Assembly: GCA_009830035.1 (NCBI GenBank)
Contig: SZZY01000003.1
Span: 248,001 to 312,000, forward strand
Reading direction: 5' to 3'
Source of the DNA: Pantoea sp. Eser
Lineage (GTDB): Bacteria > Pseudomonadota > Gammaproteobacteria > Enterobacterales > Enterobacteriaceae
DNA: 64,000 bases
The position numbers and the translations under genes were made by a program. Below, piece after piece: positions 62,107-64,000 of this stretch (within the stretch, counting starts at the first letter, position 1; the number at the start of each line of letters is the position of its first letter). The notes under the pieces are model-generated. The model saw only the letters and a program-made list of their open reading frames with translations. It did not search any database and was not told the origin of the DNA.

Positions 62107-62814
62107 ATGGACCGATATCCACAAAATGACTCAATTGTTCAACCTGCGTCACGTGGGCTACAGGCCTATATGTCCCAGGTGTATGGCTGGATGACCTGCG
62201 GTCTGTTACTGACAGCGTTTGTCTCCTGGTTTGCCGCGCGGACCCCGGCGGTAATGGAGCTGGTGTTTGCTAACCGTATCACCTTCTTCGGGCTGATTAT
62301 CGCGCAGCTGGCACTGGTCTTCTTCCTCTCCGGCATGGTACATCGCCTGAGCGGCGCGGTCGCCACCGGGTTGTTTATGCTCTATTCGGCGCTGACTGGC
62401 GTCACCATGGCGAGTATTTTTCTGGTCTACACCTATTCGTCGATCGCCAGTACCTTCTTCGTCACCGCCGGGATGTTTGGTGCGATGAGTTTTTATGGCT
62501 ACACCACCAAACGTGACCTGAGCCGCTTTGGCAGCCTGCTGTTTATGGCGCTGATCGGCATCGTGCTGGCGTCGCTGGTGAATTTCTGGCTGAAAAGCCC
62601 GGCGCTGATGTGGGCCATTACCTATATCGGCGTGGTGGTGTTTGTCGGTTTAACCGCGTATGAAACCCAGAAGCTGAAGAATATTGGCGAGCAGATTAAT
62701 GCGCGCGACACAGAGAACCTGCGTCGTTACTCAATTATGGGGGCATTAACCCTCTATCTGGACTTCATTAACCTGTTCCTGATGCTGTTGCGGATCTTTG
62801 GCAACCGTCGTTAA
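62107..62814 (+). CDS. ybhL: Bax inhibitor-1 family inner-membrane protein YbhL
   Basis: 235 residues (E. coli 234). Seven hydrophobic helices; family motif MSQVYGWMTCGLLLTAFVSW near 21-40 and the C-terminal ALTLYLDFINLFLMLLRIFG with the pH-sensing Asp. BI-1/TMBIM family; bacterial YetJ conducts Ca2+, YbhL role not settled. AAGAGGTGCATC precedes the ATG. Intact. Confidence 0.94.
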   Translation: MDRYPQNDSIVQPASRGLQAYMSQVYGWMTCGLLLTAFVSWFAARTPAVMELVFANRITFFGLIIAQLALVFFLSGMVHRLSGAVATGLFMLYSALTGVTMASIFLVYTYSSIASTFFVTAGMFGAMSFYGYTTKRDLSRFGSLLFMALIGIVLASLVNFWLKSPALMWAITYIGVVVFVGLTAYETQKLKNIGEQINARDTENLRRYSIMGALTLYLDFINLFLMLLRIFGNRR

Positions 62815-62825
62815 GGTTATCGCCA

Positions 62826-62863
62826 AAGCAGGGAGAGGCGCTCAGGTCGCGCCTCTCCCTGCT
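62826..62863. terminator. Terminator between ybhL and ybhN
   Basis: Very stable 16-bp stem AAGCAGGGAGAGGCGC / GCGCCTCTCCCTGCTT with a short loop, followed by CATTT. Ends ybhL and possibly the convergent ybhN. Confidence 0.85.
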
Positions 62864-62868
62864 TCATT

Positions 62869-63793
62869 TCACTGTGACTTCTGTAACTTCTGCTCGTTTT
62901 TATGCCGCAGATGTTTGGCCCGACTCTCCAGTACCAGATACAGCACCGGTGCCAGCAGCAGCGGCAATAATGGTGCCATGCGACGTATTCTGCTCGCTGA
63001 GCAGCGCGAGGAACACCGCCTCCAGTACCCCAATCCCGGCCGGAATGTGAATAATGACCCCGGCGATACTGCTGATCGGCAACACGACCAGCACCATTGG
63101 ATAGCCGACGTCGCGTCCCAGCAACAGCCAGATAATCGCTCCCATTACCATCCAGTTGGCGCAGGAAACGGCAAACTGAAACTGCGCCATTCGCAGCGAA
63201 GGCAGCTGTAGCGTCTGACCTTTCACCGTCCAGCGGCGACGTTTTGAGAAGGCGCAGGACCACAGGAAGACTGCCACCAGCACCAGCACGCCAATCAGCC
63301 GCAGGGTGGTTTCACCAATAAACCAGCCGCTGGGGATCGACACCATTCCGGCACTGAACACCACCCCGGCCAGCAGGATGTAGCCCAGCCAGTTGGTGGC
63401 AATACTCAGCGAAAAGATGGGGGTCATGGTGCCGCTGTCGAGCTCTAAGCGTGAATAGAGCCGGTAACGCATCGCCACGCCGCCGACCCAGGTACTCAGC
63501 GTCAGGTTGAAGGCGTAACAGATAAACGACACCAGCATCACCTGACGTTTCGCCAGCTTGTGGCCGCAGTAGGCCCGGCCAATCAAATCGTAACAGCCAT
63601 ACGCTAGGTAACTGAGCACCACCAGTGCGGCGGCGGTCAGCACCACAAACTGGTTGTAGTTGACGATCACCTCATAGACATCTTACCAGTTCACCTTCCG
63701 CGCATAGACCACCAGCAGCACAATGACCGCAATGAAGAACAGCACGGTGAGGATTTTTTTCGCCAGTTGCCAGCGTGGATGCTTTTTCGCCAT
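62869..63793 (-). pseudogene. ybhN: ybhN, ochre codon near the N-terminus and 3' deletion frameshift
   Basis: YbhN is an inner-membrane flippase-like protein (UPF0104/LPG synthetase-type membrane domain, E. coli 318 aa) encoded with clsB. From ATG 63793 the first 36 residues match (AKKHPRWQLAKKILTVLFFI), then TAA at 63683-63685 replaces the Glu of relatives (KVDWEEVWKV; here NW-stop-DVYEV). The frame then runs well (CGHKLAKRQVMLVSFICYAF, STWVGG, IAGVIIHIPAGIGVLEAVF) to GTIIAA at about 62965, where roughly 37 bases between CGCTGCTG repeats are gone and the frame shifts (APVLYLVLESRAKHL continues elsewhere to TGA at 62869). Two independent disabling lesions. Confidence 0.9.
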
Positions 63794-64000
63794 CAGGGTT
63801 TCGCTCCTTCGTTATCGGCTTCAACGCGATCTTGCGTCTCCATTTCCGGCTGAACCGGCGGATCGACCTGCGCCAGCAGTGGCGTATGGGCAGGTAACCA
63901 GCCCGCGATGGCCGGGAAGTGACGCAGGAAGTGGAACACCACCACACTCTTACTCAGTTGCCACCAGTTACGCGGCGGCAGGCGGTCGTCCTGCACCCGC
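63793..64000 (-). CDS. clsB: Cardiolipin synthase B, C-terminal end only
   Basis: Last 68 codons visible; the gene continues beyond the window. LPPRNWWQLSKSVVVFHFLR, HFPAIAGWLPAHTPLLAQVD and METQDRVEADNEGAKP match the C-terminus of E. coli ClsB (YbhO), a phospholipase D-family cardiolipin synthase. The catalytic HKD motifs lie outside the window. Stop overlaps the ybhN start (TGATG), showing the two are coupled. Confidence 0.9.
   Translation of the reverse strand, partial: RVQDDRLPPRNWWQLSKSVVVFHFLRHFPAIAGWLPAHTPLLAQVDPPVQPEMETQDRVEADNEGAKP

Overview
The window is a 64 kb stretch of an enterobacterial chromosome (GC-rich, roughly 57-58% by eye). Gene order and protein sequences follow the E. 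coli 16-18 min region: ybgI-pxpBCA, nei, gltA, sdhCDAB-sucABCD, cydABX, tol-pal, nadA-pnuC, zitB, ybgS, aroG, gpmA, galTKM, modFE, acrZ, modABC, pgl, bioA/bioBFCD, uvrB, yvcK, moaABCDE, ybhL, ybhN, clsB. The Pantoea/Erwinia-type variations (DUF969/DUF979 genes beside pcp, an EvgAS-like pair between zitB and ybgS, a UrtE-like ATPase beside bioD) point to Erwiniaceae, most likely Pantoea. This is inferred from remembered family sequences; no search was run.

The striking property is gene decay in an otherwise ordinary chromosome. Central metabolism (gltA, sdh, suc), envelope integrity (tolQRAB-pal-cpoB), biotin synthesis, NAD synthesis (nadA), uvrB, gpmA and most of moa are open and full length. 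About a third of the remaining genes carry lesions: start-codon substitutions (cydA ATG to ATA, modE ATG to ATC), in-frame nonsense codons (cydA, moaB, an evgS-like gene, ybhN), single-base frameshifts (aroG, ybgE, ada/alkA, modC, modE) and deletions whose ends fall on short direct repeats (pxpA, DUF979, cydB, galM, ybhA, ybhN, the evgS core, a tRNA-Lys). Codon use is still high-GC, so the decay looks recent. A recently host-restricted symbiont (for example a stinkbug-associated Pantoea) is a natural reading, but that is inference.

Layout. 1-5,970: 5-oxoproline module (pxpBC open, pxpA and DUF979 broken), pcp, nei. 6,031-17,600: citrate synthase, succinate dehydrogenase and 2-oxoglutarate dehydrogenase/succinyl-CoA synthetase, intact with the sdh promoter. 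18,132-21,149: cytochrome bd operon, every main subunit damaged. 21,328-26,656: intact Tol-Pal operon. 26,822-29,054: truncated tRNA-Lys abutting a frameshifted Ada/AlkA-type repair gene, then ogt. 29,208-34,568: nadA, pnuC, zitB, a gutted evgS-like kinase, its orphan regulator, ybgS. 34,872-39,465: aroG (broken), gpmA, gal operon with galM excised. 39,691-45,766: molybdate genes with ModE, ModA and ModC tails disturbed, acrZ, ybhA. 45,921-52,491: pgl, ybhB and the complete biotin cluster. 52,497-57,041: orphan ABC ATPase, a gene-free 800 bp with DnaA-box-like sites and a LexA box, uvrB, yvcK. 57,258-60,067: Moco riboswitch and moaABCDE with an amber codon in moaB. 60,064-64,000: OBAP-type lipoprotein, YaiW homologue, ybhL, broken ybhN and the tail of clsB.

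Functionally the cell seems to keep aerobic respiration through the TCA cycle, biotin and NAD synthesis and envelope maintenance, while losing cytochrome bd, 5-oxoproline use, galactose mutarotation, one DAHP synthase, one sensor system and much of the control of molybdate uptake.
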